In this document: in pieces, positions 11,033 to 21,308 of the stretch
Numbering within the stretch: the first letter of the stretch is position 1
Layout of the letters: every line of letters starts with the position of its first letter
Source: Argyresthia goedartella
Lineage: Eukaryota > Arthropoda > Insecta > Lepidoptera > Argyresthiidae
DNA length: 64,000 nucleotides
Direction of reading: 5' to 3'
NCBI GenBank assembly: GCA_949825045.1
Contig: OX463822.1
Coordinates: 1,183,001 to 1,247,000, forward strand
Program-made: the position numbers and the translations under genes
The notes under the pieces: model-generated
Seen by the model: the letters and a program-made list of their open reading frames with translations, nothing else
The model's database searches: none
What the model was told of the DNA's origin: nothing

Positions 11033-12170
11033 AAAAAAAAATATTATATAGATAAATACGAGCATAAGACATATAGGTATCATTTGAGCTTACAGTTTCT
11101 TTGACCAGCTTATGCTTGAAGGAACCGACACTGTCTCGAAATATTTCTAATTCGCATGTTCGCCACAATTCATTATAGGTGGATGGAGAGCGTTCTAGCT
11201 AATGGAGCATGGCGTTGTAGATTGGTTCTTCATCGAGTCACCGCAAACGTAATTGTATTGATACATCGAGAGTTAATACGTGAACTTGTCGAATTGGCAC
11301 AAAAACGAAAAGCTGACGAAATTGGAAGTGGTCGTGATGGACCTAAAAGGGTCGGTCAAGTGAATTGACGCGACTGCATCGCTTTCCAACTAATCTCAGT
11401 GCAAACAGCCAGCAGGTCGGAGTGAGGTCCCGCCCGGGTGTCCCCGGGGTGGCAGCGACGGCGCACGACGAAATTGAATTCAGAAAGTGAGCTGGGATTT
11501 ACAGGAGAGTTGCTTAAGTAGGATGATAAAGAATAATTTAAGTAAATGGGGTTTGCTGAAGGTGACGCGCAACAGTCGCTAGAAAGAGTTGCTCAAAATA
11601 TTCACTGGCAGCAGTGTAAGTATATTATATCAGCTTGTGTTTAAACGATTACCAAAAAAATCGATAATTTATTCCAATCAATTCGAAATGACTGCCAGAA
11701 ATAGTAAATGATCACCAAATTGTGTTGGGATAAATGATCACCAAACTTCCTTTTATGTTTTGTGTACTTAAGTTTATGTTTCTTTCACGTTCTTTCATTC
11801 ACATAATGCCCATCACTAAAGCGAATTATGATACTTTTTGCTAATCTGTGTTCAGTTTTTTTTGGAAGTATAAATTTGGGAAATAATGTTATTTCCAAGC
11901 AGAATTTAGACCATTTAGTGTATTTATATTTAAAGTAGTCTCTACAACTGAATGTGGTAACCAACATCGAGCGTATAACCCTTTGGAATATGGCGTTTAT
12001 TAATCACAAGATATTTGCTTACATTGTTGGCCTAGTTAGAACGCCCACTGTATAGATATATTTTTCACCATCGCAGTTTTGTTTCTGCTTTAAAAACATG
12101 AAGTGTCCTATGATTATCTGTCTTCAAATCAGACAAACAAAATTTTAATGGCTTAAAATCAGTAAAACTT
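11033..12170. other. Gene-free stretch next to the exon
   Basis: No gene or repeat family recognised. A short frame at 11156-11368 is rich in hydrophobic and basic residues but matches nothing I know. Bases 11395-11470 are GC-rich. On the minus strand this stretch would be the intron following the exon at 12173-12329. Confidence 0.4.
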
Positions 12171-12172
12171 AC

Positions 12173-12329
12173 CGGCATTTGCACAATTAAAGTCATCATG
12201 ATCTGCATGACGTCAGACGCCGCCGTGTGATTCTTGAGGACTCTGACGCGGTCCACATGAGCATGCGCTAGAACCTCGTAAGCCATGCAGCCGCCATGAC
12301 TGAAACTACCCACACTTAACGCTGACATA
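12173..12329 (-). CDS. Internal exon of an unidentified host gene
   Basis: On the minus strand a 157-base open segment lies between an acceptor (TTATCTTCAG, AG at 12330-12331) and a strong donor (CCG|GTAAGT, GT at 12171-12172). It is GC-richer than its surroundings. Its 52 complete codons read MSALSVGSFSHGGCMAYEVL, followed by AHAHVDRVRVLKNHTAASDV and MQIMMTLIVQMP. The first base completes a codon from the preceding exon, and the exon ends on a codon boundary. GSFSHGGCMAYEVL loosely recalls a thioesterase or hydrolase nucleophile region (G-x-S-x-G-like), but I cannot identify the protein. If real, the gene runs on the minus strand with large, transposon-filled introns on both sides. The initial ATG is probably internal and not a start. 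Confidence 0.5.
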
Positions 12330-13755
12330 CTGAAGATAATTAATTCAAAATAAATTAATATCTACTTAAATTGCGAAACTAATTAGTATTAAAAGACTAA
12401 TAAAATATTCAACACTATTATAGTGTTATGGAGATTACCATACACAGATGGATCGAACTTGGCTCGCAACCTTGAAGTTTTGAAGAGATTTTGGATTGCA
12501 AGTTAAATAAAACTGGGTGCTATGATTGAAGCAACTGTACTGGTTTATGAAGCAAACCTCCAGATAAAAGCATCATAAATCTTTTTAAAAATTTACAAAC
12601 ACGGTAGTTAATGAGATCTTGCTTGTCATCAAAATACACTTATGGACCAGTAGACGCGGTTGTTCCCAGAGGCCCACATCTTTGTTCGTTCTGTTGATTA
12701 GTTCGGCGGCAGGTTGGATGGTATATGGACAATACAATAGACGCAAATATACGCATGTGTATCTGTGTGTCATGACATGAACAAACGTGTGTGTTGACAT
12801 GAACAAACGTGTGTGTTGACATGAACAAACGTGTGTGTTGACATGAACAAACGTGTGTGTTGAACAACACCGGCCGGAGATGTGGTAACAGCTGGTCTGT
12901 ACAACAACACAGTGACAATAACAACTACATAAACATGTGTTTTGCTCCGTAATTTGTGCAGCTACTGACAATGCTATGACTAATTAATCATAAGCAATCT
13001 AATACACTATGAAGAATAAATTTTTAAATATTTATTTACTGATATATTAAAAAAATAACAAGCATCAACACCACTTAAACTGTGTGAAAGTCAAATGTTG
13101 AGTTAAAATTCAAAAATGAGCGTGCAAATCAAAACATCGCTCAACACTGTTTGTGTTAAAAGTAAAACAACACTAGAATATGTATATCAACACTAAAACA
13201 ACAAAAACTGTTCGCTAGTGTGTTATTAATAATTGCCAGCGTTTTTCAACGTTATCCTGTAGGCTCGCGTAAGGACTCTCCAGTCCTATAATTGACAGAC
13301 GTCACCTAGATTACTGAAGGCTCTATAGTGGGGAAAGACCTCAATTGTTATGTTGAATTGTTGTCTATTCCGGCCACATGCCTTGGTAACAGAGTTCATT
13401 TAAAAACAGTCCATAGTTTAGGAATACTTTGGTGACAGCTTGGTCTCGTGAAACAGAAATACCTACATATGTGTGTATTTCTTAACTTGAAAAAAAAAAC
13501 GTATTTATTTAATAGTGTACTATAGAAATTTCTGTAATGATGTTATATTCTATGCCTTCTTGTTGTATCTTCTGAGCTCTGTTTTGTGTATTATCTGAAT
13601 AAATGCATTTCATCCGTACCATTGTAATATAATGATTTGTCTCATACTCACTAGATGGCAACCACCAGACTCAAAACACCATAATTGTGACGCCAGGAAT
13701 AGCTCGTCGTAGCCGCGGCGTAGCAGCTACGGTGCTACGCCAGTATGCTACGCGG
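12330..13755. other. Gene-free stretch with minisatellite and hairpin
   Basis: Holds the 22-bp tandem array at 12774-12861 and a GC-rich hairpin at 13717-13741 (arms GGCGTAGCA/TGCTACGCC, 7-base loop) within a TAGC-rich patch. The long overlapping frames at 12585-12971 owe their length to the tandem array and show no protein family. Confidence 0.5.
12774..12861. repeat. 22-bp tandem repeat, 4 copies
   Basis: Unit GACATGAACAAACGTGTGTG plus TT, four perfect copies in 88 bases. Identity between copies implies a recent expansion. Confidence 0.93.
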
Positions 13756-13759
13756 TCCG

Positions 13760-14640
13760 CGCCAATTGCTCACCATTGAACAAAGGCGTGAGGAAGTTTC
13801 GATGCAGTGTTTGGAGTAATTTCAACGTAAATAAGCCAACGTTTTACGACGATTCATCACGATGGACGAAAAATGGGTCCACCACTTGACCCCTGAGACG
13901 TAAAGCTCAGTCGAAACAATGACCTGAAAAGGGAGAACCAGCTCCAAAGAAGGCGAAGTCAGTTTCATCTGCTGGCAAGGATATGACGTCAGTATTTAGG
14001 GATGCGCAGGGGATATTTTTATTGATTATCTTCAAAAAGGCGAAACCATCAACGGCTAGTACTACGTAAAACTATTGCAGCGTTTGAGTGAAGAAATTAA
14101 GAAAAAACGCCGCACTTAGCGAGAAACTAAATGTTGTTTCATCAGGACAATGCGCCGGTTCACAAGTATGCTATTGCAATGGCAAAATTAATGAGTTAAA
14201 GTTTGAATTGCTTCCCCATGCACTTATTCGCCAGATCTAGCTCCCTCGGATTATTCGCCAGATCTAGCTCCCTCGTATTATTCGCCAGATCTAGCTCCCT
14301 CGGATTATTCGCCAGATCTAGCTCCCTCGGATTATTCGCCAGATCTAGCTCCCTCGGATTATTCGCCAGATCTAGCTCCCTCGGATTATTCGCCAGATCT
14401 AGCTCCCTCGGATTATTCGCCAGATCTAGCTCCCTCGGATTATTTTCTATTCCTAAGCTTGAAAAAGTGTCTCGGCGGGAAAAGATTTGCCAATAATGAA
14501 GGGATGAAGTCTGCTGTTGATAGATATTTTGAGGAGCTTCACACAGACCTATATAAACAGGGTATCGAAGCTACCGCACAGCGCTGGGAGAAGTGCCTTA
14601 TATTGCGTTAAAAGGGGACTATATTGAGAAATATATAAGT
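13760..14640 (+). pseudogene. Second mariner transposase remnant
   Basis: A mariner transposase of a different subfamily from the one at 7 kb. Recognisable in several frames: REEVSMQCLE (about 13790), FITMDEKWVHHLTPE (first catalytic Asp, about 13850), then KGEPAPKKAKS, DYLQKGETING, LFHQDNAPVHK (second Asp, about 14135), LMELKFELLPHA, the amplified YSPDLAPSD motif (third Asp), and a C-terminus with RWEKC and GDYIEKYISF. Frameshifts and stops are scattered throughout. The N-terminal DNA-binding half is missing, so it is 5'-truncated or was deleted. I did not find terminal inverted repeats. Confidence 0.88.
14225..14443 (+). repeat. 27-bp minisatellite built from the mariner catalytic motif
   Basis: Eight copies of a 27-base unit (CGCCAGATCTAGCTCCCTCG plus GATTATT) start at intervals of exactly 27. 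In the transposase frame each unit reads YSPDLAPSD, the motif carrying the third catalytic Asp. All copies are identical except one with CTCGT for CTCGG. TATTCG before and TATTTT after the motif are 27 bases apart, a plausible seed for slippage. In another frame the same array reads RSSSLGLFA repeats, which are not a real protein. Confidence 0.95.
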
Positions 14641-14857
14641 TTTGTTCGAATTATTTGGTGTTATTTTTGTTAGGCCGCTTACTTCGGGAAAGGTACAAAA
14701 TATTGACGACACCCAATTATTCTACACCTTTCCCGTCTATGCAAGGATTTTTTTGGTGTGTACAAAGATAAAATATCTGATTACGTAATGCGAAAGTAAA
14801 TTTACTAAGAGGATTATAGATCTTTTTTTTAATATTCAAAATACCAAGATACATTTT

Positions 14858-15057
14858 CGACCTCAGTGGCGTTGAGGTTGTGGCGGTGCCTACCATGCGA
14901 GAGGTCCCGGGTTGGTTCCCTGGCTGGGGATAAAGAAAAACCAAATCCCCAGGTCTTGGATGTTTATATGTGTGTGACGTCGCTTTTTCTGGTTCTCTGG
15001 CCTCCTTGTGGCCCCACAAGAAGCAATGTTTGTGTCTGTGTGTAAATGTTTGTTTGT
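14858..15057 (+). mobile_element. tRNA-derived SINE, family E (copy 1)
   Basis: Shares its head (GACCTC-GTGGCG, then GCGAGAGGTCCCGGGTT with a B box) and its body (GGTCTTGGATGTTTATATGT, GTGTGACGTCGC, TGGCCCCACAAGAAGCAATG, GTCTGTGTGTAAATGT) with copies at 24450, 29222, 39868 and 48740. The B box here is damaged (GGGTTGGTTCCC). SINEs of this kind are transcribed by RNA polymerase III and mobilised by LINE enzymes. Confidence 0.82.
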
Positions 15058-15059
15058 TT

Positions 15060-15745
15060 TATTTAACTTACCAAGTACGTAATATAATAGTGAGCATTGT
15101 ACCACTCGCACGTCCTTTGGTAGGATACTACCGAAAGTTAAATAATGATAAAAAATAGACATAAATTATTCCATTGTATTTATAAAGATTGTGTATTATT
15201 TTGTGAAAAAATTCTTCCAATGAACAAATTTCACTTTTCATTGTTTCCAGAAATCAAGAACCAGCCACTTATTTTTAGGTCGGCATAATAAACTAAACTG
15301 GTGCAGTTTACCTTGAACGCGACTAATAATAAACACCTATTTATTTTCTCTGGTCTATAACATGAACATAAGATAAGATATGATTTATATTTATATCAAA
15401 TCGGTATCATCTCGATTGCACCAATTTGAAAACATCCAGTCTAAACACCTAGTCCTCAAATCAGACTACACTTCGGCCGTTTTTAGAATGCGATTATGAC
15501 ATTTTTTGAATGCGTGCATAATAAGCAATATTTTTATTGCAGGGTCGCATTCTCTCAGCGGCCAGACTTTAAGTCAGAATTTGCGCGGCTTTGTAACACA
15601 ATGCGGCTTGTATGTGTGCGTGAGCGCACGGATTGCTGTGTGAGTAACGCTCCAATACCTAGAATCAACCTTAAGTCTCATCTGCTTGTTAGAGTACCGC
15701 AGTTTTTTTTATCACGTCATTAATTTCCTGCTTTTTAGTTTCGTA
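15060..15745. other. Gene-free stretch
   Basis: AT-rich. I see no gene, no repeat family shared with the rest of the window, and no structural RNA. A 75-codon frame at 15496-15723 has no recognisable features. Confidence 0.4.
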
Positions 15746-16029
15746 TATATTTCGTATATATTTATTGCACATAAAACAACATAAGATATAATAAACAGAA
15801 AGGACATCTACAAAGGCATGCTTATCTCTAAAAAGAGATCTCTTCCAGCAAACCCAAGGTTGATAAGAATTATTTAATATACAGGATAGACCTATGTGCT
15901 CTGATAAGATACATACATATATTACTGAACTATTGAACTAACTGCTAGATACACTACATACACAAGTACATATATATTATATAAAAATATAAATACACCT
16001 AAATAAACTAATATATACAAAGCTCAAAT

Positions 16030-16250
16030 CTAGGATAGACTAAGATAATGCTCCTTCAAACGATTCTTAAAGACGGGCAGAGATCGACTATCTCTGATAG
16101 TGCAGGGAAGCGAGTTCCAGAGAGCGATCGCCCGCAATCGAAAACAGTGCTTGTACATATGCGACGGTGTTGTGATGAGGTATAGAGAGCAGGGAAGCCG
16201 TGTGAGTTCAACGTGGACGAGCCGAAGGGAGAAATTGAAAAAGCTCACGG
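16030..16250 (-). pseudogene. LINE-A ORF2 C-terminal tail
   Basis: A frame of 72 codons reading HCFRLRAIALWNSLPCTIRD and FKNRLKEHYL, the usual C-terminal signature (A-x-x-LWNSLP...FK-x-x-L/VK-x-x) of Jockey/CR1-group reverse transcriptase proteins. It is separated from the upstream frame by a frameshift at about 16250. Confidence 0.75.
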
Positions 16251-16256
16251 AGAAAG

Positions 16257-17774
16257 CTAGGGTATCGAGGGTTGGTTAAGATGTTGAATAGAAGAATTTT
16301 GAAGAGTGAGGATGTGTGTGTCCCGACGAAGACGGAACGGCAGCCATTTTAACTCCCTGCGATACTGCGAGACGTGGTCGAACTTGCGCAGTCCGAAGAT
16401 AAACCGAATCCCGAGATTTTGAAGTCGCTCGAGTCTGTTCAGTTGCTCTTCGTTGGCGCTAGCCCAACAAACATCGGCATAATCGATCAAGGGGAGAAGA
16501 AGAGATTGAGCAAGAGTAATTTTTGTTTGATGGGGCAGAAAGTTCTGAAGCCGTCTTAGTGAGTGAAAGGTGGCAAAGACGCGCCTACTGACCTCGCTGA
16601 CATGGTTAGTCCAGGAGAGTTGTCTATCAAACATGACACCCAGGTTTTTGGCCTTGTCACTGCAGGCGATTAGAGTACCGTCATAGGTAACCGGCGGTAT
16701 GGGCAATTGTTGTAATACGTTTAAAGAGTGTCTAGTACCTATAATAATCGCCTGGGACTTACTGGGGTTTACCAGCAATCCGTATGACAAAGCCCAGGTT
16801 CTGATGTTCTCAAGGTCAGCGTTCAGTGTGTCTATAGCCAGGTTCACATCACTAAAGAGGAAATGACGATAAATCTGAAGATCATCAGCATAGAGATGAT
16901 ATGGGGAGAAGATAACATCGGAGATGGAGTTGATGAAGTCAGAGAATAAGAGAGGGGAAAGAATACCACCCTGAGGAACTCCCGCCAAAAGATCGAACCA
17001 CTCAGTAAAGGTCGCCTCAGACCTTATGCGCTGCTGGCGATCTCTAAGATAAGAGTCAAACCAGCAGGCCGAGCGAGACGAGACATTAAGGGACCTTAAT
17101 ATTTGAGTGAGAATGTCAAAATCAACACAGTTGAAGGCGCTACTGAAGTCAAGCAGTGCTAGCACAGAAAGCTGTTTGTTATCCATAGCGAACTGGATAT
17201 CATCCGTGACCTTTAACAAAGCCGTTGCGGTGCTGTGACCTGACCTGAAGCCGGATTGGAAGCGGTTGATCAAATTATTTCTGGATAGATAGGAAGAGAA
17301 CTGGGTATGGACAACGGATTCAAGAACTTTGGAAAGGAGCGGTAGGATAGAGATGGGACGAAACTCTTTGAAGGAGGAAGGATTGGATGTTTTAGGCAAA
17401 GGGATGACATGTGCCTTCTTCCATACTTTGGGAAAGGAACACTCTGATAAAGAATAGTTAATTAAATGAGTGATTGCAGGAAGCAGCTCGTCGAGCACGC
17501 TCCTGATCATTCGAGGACAAATGTTGTCATCTCCAACAGCTTTAGAAGAAATTGCCAGCACTGCCTTCCTAACAGCATCGACTCCAACCGGGCTGAACTC
17601 GAAAGGAGTAGTAATAGCAGCAGGTCTTAACCGGAGGCTACGCAGGGTGGCTTCCTTGACGATAAAGTCCATCACGACCGGGGGGGCGGACGCCAAGAGT
17701 ACGTAGAAACTTCCACACCTGAGCAGGAGTGTAGTTCTCGATGCACTCATATATGTGACGGCGTTTAGCGTCAC
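16257..17774 (-). pseudogene. LINE-A reverse transcriptase
   Basis: A 505-codon open frame on the minus strand. Motifs in order: HVIPLPKTSNPSSFKEFRPI then SILPLLSKVLE (fingers), FQSGFRSGHSTATALLK, LALLDFSSAFNCVD (first catalytic Asp region), GVPQGGILSPLLFSDFINSI, HLYADDLQIYRHF (catalytic Asp pair), NPSKSQAIIIG, KNLGVMFDRQLSW (the DNA-binding-like block after YADD), and FGLRKFDHVSQYRRELKWLP. Catalytic residues look intact. The first 40 residues are out of frame with the endonuclease ORF, so no full polyprotein can be made. It functioned in target-primed reverse transcription when active. Confidence 0.88.
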
Positions 17775-18657
17775 GACACATACGGTTGCATCGATTACGG
17801 AGAGATTTGAATGTGTGAAAGTTCTCGTTAGTTGGGTCTTTCTTGTAGCGGTATTTAGCTCGGTTCCTCTTGGTCATTAGGCGTTTGATAACGTCGTTAA
17901 GCCAAGGTGCGGGCAGGTGCTTCATCCTAACTCTCTTGATCGGAGCGTGTCTGTCAAACAGCCCCAAGATAATTGTGTTGAAGTTGTTGACTTTGTCATC
18001 AACGGTCTCGCTAGAGATGACGGGGGACCAATCAATAGAGGAGGCATCAGCTTTAAGAGAGTCAAGATCCAATTTTTTAAAGCTGCGAATATCTAAGAAT
18101 TTTGCTCTACTCTTGGGAGACCTTATCTTGTATGATATAAATATCAGATCGTGGTAAGAGAAAGGGGTATTGATTTGACCGTGAGCAGCTACCTTGTCAG
18201 GATCGGATGTTATAATCAGATCAAGGAGGGAGGGTGTACAATGAGGTTTAAAGTGAGTAGCATCGAGGGGAAGAATATGCATATTCAAGGCGTCAACAAT
18301 CGACTGGAGTTTATCAGAGCGGCAGTTATTTTTGAGAAGACAGGTGTTAAAATCACCAAGAATAAGAGTATCACTATACAGTGGGGTCAATTCATTCAAA
18401 ATGGATTCGAACGACTCAAAGTAGTCTATACGAAGAGAAGGGCTGTAGAAAACACCTAGAAGAACCTTATTATGGTGAAGACAGATTTCCAAGAAAAGAT
18501 ACTCCGCAGATTCGGAGTATTGACTCGGAGAAGCACTTCTAGTTCTTATGACGGACAATCTGTTAATTATTAGTTTCAAACTAAGGTTTATCATAGATTG
18601 TGCAAGATTAGTAAATATTACCGTGCTCGCCATTATAAAGCCCTTTATTTGATACAT
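17638..18657 (-). pseudogene. LINE-A endonuclease, C-terminal part
   Basis: A 339-codon frame. LILGDFNTCLL near residue 97 is the GDFN catalytic motif of apurinic-type LINE endonucleases. LLDLIITSDPDK and SYHDLIF follow; the usual SDH is here YHD in a similar position, possibly a lost catalytic His context. Then a basic linker (RRHIYECIENYTPAQVWKF) leads toward the reverse transcriptase, but the last residues are out of frame because of the break near 17700. The N-terminal motifs (QN, TE) are absent through truncation. Confidence 0.8.
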
Positions 18658-19053
18658 ATCCCAATCGAGGGTCTTGATAAAAGTTATTTTTTGGCTCGCA
18701 CATCAATCCGGACATTTTTTATTGCATGTACCCAGTGTCGCTCGCGCCATCAAGACAAGTCTGATGACATATCATTTATCACAATCGGCTGAGTTGTTGA
18801 TTAGTTATGAGGGGACACAGAAATGGACCTACATACAGACATTCAGGTCAAACATATTATCCTCATCTTTTCCGCTTCTCTGATGTCGGGTAAAAGGACA
18901 GTATTTCCGAATTAGACCAGAAACAAACAGGATACAAACACTTTGCATGCTATTATAGGGCTGCAGAATCATTAATATTATGGCGGACTCGTTACAGACA
19001 GACAGTAATAAGAATTCATCCCCTCCTTCCATCCACCATCCCCTTCCGTCGCC

Positions 19054-19089
19054 CGAGCCGAGCCGAGCCGAGCCGAGCCGAGCCGAGCC
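19054..19089. repeat. (GAGCC)n microsatellite
   Basis: Seven uninterrupted copies of a 5-base GC-rich unit in otherwise AT-rich DNA. Confidence 0.95.
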
Positions 19090-19194
19090 AGTCACCCTGT
19101 GTTCACAATGGCCTAGCTTTTAGCGCGCCTCACGAAGATGGATATGGCAGGAATCACGACGGGAATAGAAAAGATCGTAAAGTAAAGCATATCT

Positions 19195-19237
19195 CTTCGG
19201 TGAGAGATATTTATCCGCTTAATATCTCTCACCGAAG
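19195..19237. repeat. Hairpin with 17-bp perfect stem
   Basis: Arms CTTCGGTGAGAGATATT (19195-19211) and the exact complement (19221-19237), with a 9-base loop. Imperfect pairing continues outward (AAGCAT on both sides). It may be a small MITE or transcript hairpin. I saw no second copy in the window. Confidence 0.85.
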
Positions 19238-19293
19238 GAAATGCTTCACCAAATTTTCGTCCTAGCCCGAAACATATATTTCAATTTGGATCA

Positions 19294-19539
19294 GCAGCCT
19301 TATGGCGTAAGTCGTCTGAGCTATGAACTTCATATAGACTTTTACGTTTGACACCTTGCACCAGCTTCATCTGTCAAATTGGTATCACGCAAGTAGCATC
19401 ACAATGGAGGCCAAACCCAAGCTCATTGAATGAAGCCTAGAAGCCTTCGGTGATACCCCGCAATCGATGAAATTGTATGAGCATGAGATGAACCATAGAC
19501 ACACGCTATGAACTTCAGAATGTTACGCCATAAGGCTGC
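19294..19539 (+). mobile_element. MITE family J, copy 1
   Basis: 246 bases bounded by the inverted repeat GCAGCCTTATGGCGTAA and its complement. The interior matches 27619-27864 in reverse complement over nearly its whole length. No coding sequence. The outer flanks (GGATCA before, AGGTTC after) are the same as at copy 2 even though the interior is flipped. Confidence 0.9.
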
Positions 19540-20129
19540 AGGTTCTCGTAAGACTGCATTCACGCGCCCTAAGATATTTTCATATTCGCTGTTTCTGTGA
19601 AGAACAGACCAGCCACATTTGTATCGTAACTTTAAAAAGTAAACCAAAAACACAATTTGCGACAACGTAACATGTATATTCGCTCCCTTACCCAGGCTGA
19701 ACCTAGGCTCCTAATAAAGCGGTTGATTTAGGCACTCGACCTTAAACACATTAATATTCATAATTCCCAATGAACGACCCCACAGCCTGGAGCCTTAAAT
19801 CCTGCCCTAATCTAACTCAACACAGAACTTGCTGTTAGAAAAATGTTAGTTATTTAATCCTGCTTATTAATTATTATAATAAAAATTGTAATATTTGTAT
19901 TAGTTTACAACAATTTTTTAAAAGAGATCTATAAATCAATCAAGGAGCCAGAGAAGAGGCAAAAATGACGTTTGCTGAATATTGTAAATATCTACAGTAA
20001 TAAAGTCATTTGAAGTTTGAACCTGCGTTTAGGTAAACGCGCTAGCTTACAAAATGATTTATTAGTAGCTTTTAAAATTATAGAATAAACGAGATCTATA
20101 TCCAGATATAATTAAAAACGAGTCTCTAA

Positions 20130-20340
20130 TGGCGGAATACACACACTGTTATTCAAATAAAGTACCACTTACTCTGTTACCACAAGAAATATTAAACACC
20201 GTTTAACCTCAAAATAAACGTCAAATCCCATACGTTTTTATTTTTAAACAAGTGTTGAACAGTAGTTTAGTTTTTGTGGTAAGGCCCTTAATGTCTTACT
20301 GGCACTGTCAGCATGGGCCTTACTCTATAGATATATAGAT
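20130..20340 (+). repeat. Dispersed repeat K, copy 1
   Basis: Shares TTTAAACAAGTGTTGAACAG and TTGTGGTAAGGCCCT with 22850-22990. It also shares the earlier block TTATTCAAATAAAGTACCAC with a similar stretch at 49970-50015. Boundaries are uncertain, there is no coding sequence, and the family is not identified. Confidence 0.55.
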
Positions 20341-20352
20341 GATATGTAGATA

Positions 20353-20613
20353 ATAATAATAATACCTTGGACACTATTTACACACATTGATCTAGCCCTA
20401 AACTAGGATTCCCTGTATCTTGGGTGCTAGACAACGATACACATACTTATATAGATAAATATTATACTTAGATAGATAAACAACCATGACTAGGGTACAA
20501 GTATCCGTTATCATCAAACAAATATTTGCCCCCACCGGGACTCGAACCCGGGACCCTTGGTTTCGTAGGCAGGGTCACTGCCGACTCGGCCATTCGGGTC
20601 GTCAGATAAAAGC
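20353..20613 (-). mobile_element. tRNA-derived SINE, family F (copy 1)
   Basis: On the minus strand the head has a clear A box (TGGCCGAGTCGGC, about 20585-20597) and a perfect B box (GGTTCGAGTCC, about 20540). A body of about 170 bases follows and ends in (ATT)n. A near-identical copy lies at 54793-55060. The SINE end is marked by CGGGTCGTCA on the plus strand. The head resembles a tRNA with a long variable region, but the stems are not conserved enough for a functional tRNA call. Confidence 0.9.
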
Positions 20614-21246
20614 TAACTAAAGTTAACCATCGCCGTCGTTGCGTCATTGTCACTGGGAGGTCATTGTCTACCGGAATTAGGCCCCTGACACTGGTGGCAT
20701 TGTTTGAGTGCCCATCAAACCTTGAGTTGTTGATTGAGCATCCGAGGCTAAGTAGGTAAAGGCTGTGAGGTTCGGAAGTTAAGCATTCATTCTCGTTTTA
20801 ATTATGCCTGAAATCGTCGATATTGTGTATTGCTTCCTAATTATTTTATGAACCGAAGATTTAGCTATGAAGTAATCTGACCAGTTATTTATATGCCAAA
20901 TAAATGTATATTCTGACCCTTCCGTACATCATTCCGATTTGCTTTTATAAGGGCTAAATAGTAGAGTATATGTAACGGTAGTAATAAACTAAATACTTTC
21001 TACGCGAAACAACTAAAGTATATGGTTACACAAAAGGCACGAAACACAAAGAATATCCTATTAAACGAAGCGCTAATGAAATAAATATTCAGCAGGGCAT
21101 GCAGGACCGTTTCCTTTGGCTTTATTACTTATTACTCACTCAATACAAAGGATTGCGCAGGTTTTGTTTTTACGACAGAGGAAGGTAATATTCATTTCTC
21201 GTAAAATAAAGATCAATAACTCACTGCCAATGCCAATATTACCCGT

Positions 21247-21308
21247 GACGAACGTAACGTAAGACGCACATTCATGCGACGAACGTAACGTAACACGCAC
21301 ATTCATGC
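21247..21308. repeat. 31-bp tandem duplication
   Basis: Two copies of a unit starting GACGAACGTAACGTAAGACG (second copy AACACG), ending TTCATGC, with one mismatch. Each unit has a CGTAACGTAA core. Confidence 0.9.

Larger units (their letters stand above)
15750..18657 (-). mobile_element. LINE-A, longest copy
   Basis: A non-LTR retrotransposon of the Jockey/CR1 type of organisation. Reading along the minus strand, it has the endonuclease C-terminal part, a linker, the reverse transcriptase, a C-terminal domain and a 3' region ending with AATAAATATATACGAAAT-type repeats near 15740-15765. The N-terminal endonuclease and any ORF1 are absent, so it is 5'-truncated near 18600-18660. Frameshifts occur near 17700 and 16250. 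Fragments of the same family lie at 45-495, 1561-1921 and 5091-5725. Confidence 0.88.
18660..20350. other. Gene-free stretch with small repeats
   Basis: Contains a (GAGCC)n microsatellite (19054-19089), a hairpin (19195-19237), MITE-J copy 1 (19294-19539) and part of repeat K (about 20130-20340). No gene recognised. Short frames at 18829-19095 and 19423-19665 come from the microsatellite and the MITE. Confidence 0.5.

Noticed and set aside
12585..12971. 128-codon Cys/His/Val-rich frame
   Set aside because: Its length comes from the 22-bp tandem repeat. The rest has no motif and there are no splice signals to connect it.
14203..14496. 97-codon frame with RSSSLGLFA repeats
   Set aside because: It is an out-of-frame reading of the YSPDLAPSD minisatellite inside a dead mariner.
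18829..19095. Frame with ARLGSARLGS repeats
   Set aside because: A translation of the (GAGCC)n microsatellite.
20540..20613. tRNA genes (perfect A and B boxes in SINE-F, E and G heads)
   Set aside because: Each head is joined to a shared non-tRNA body and tail and is dispersed in several copies. Acceptor stems are not maintained, so they are SINEs.
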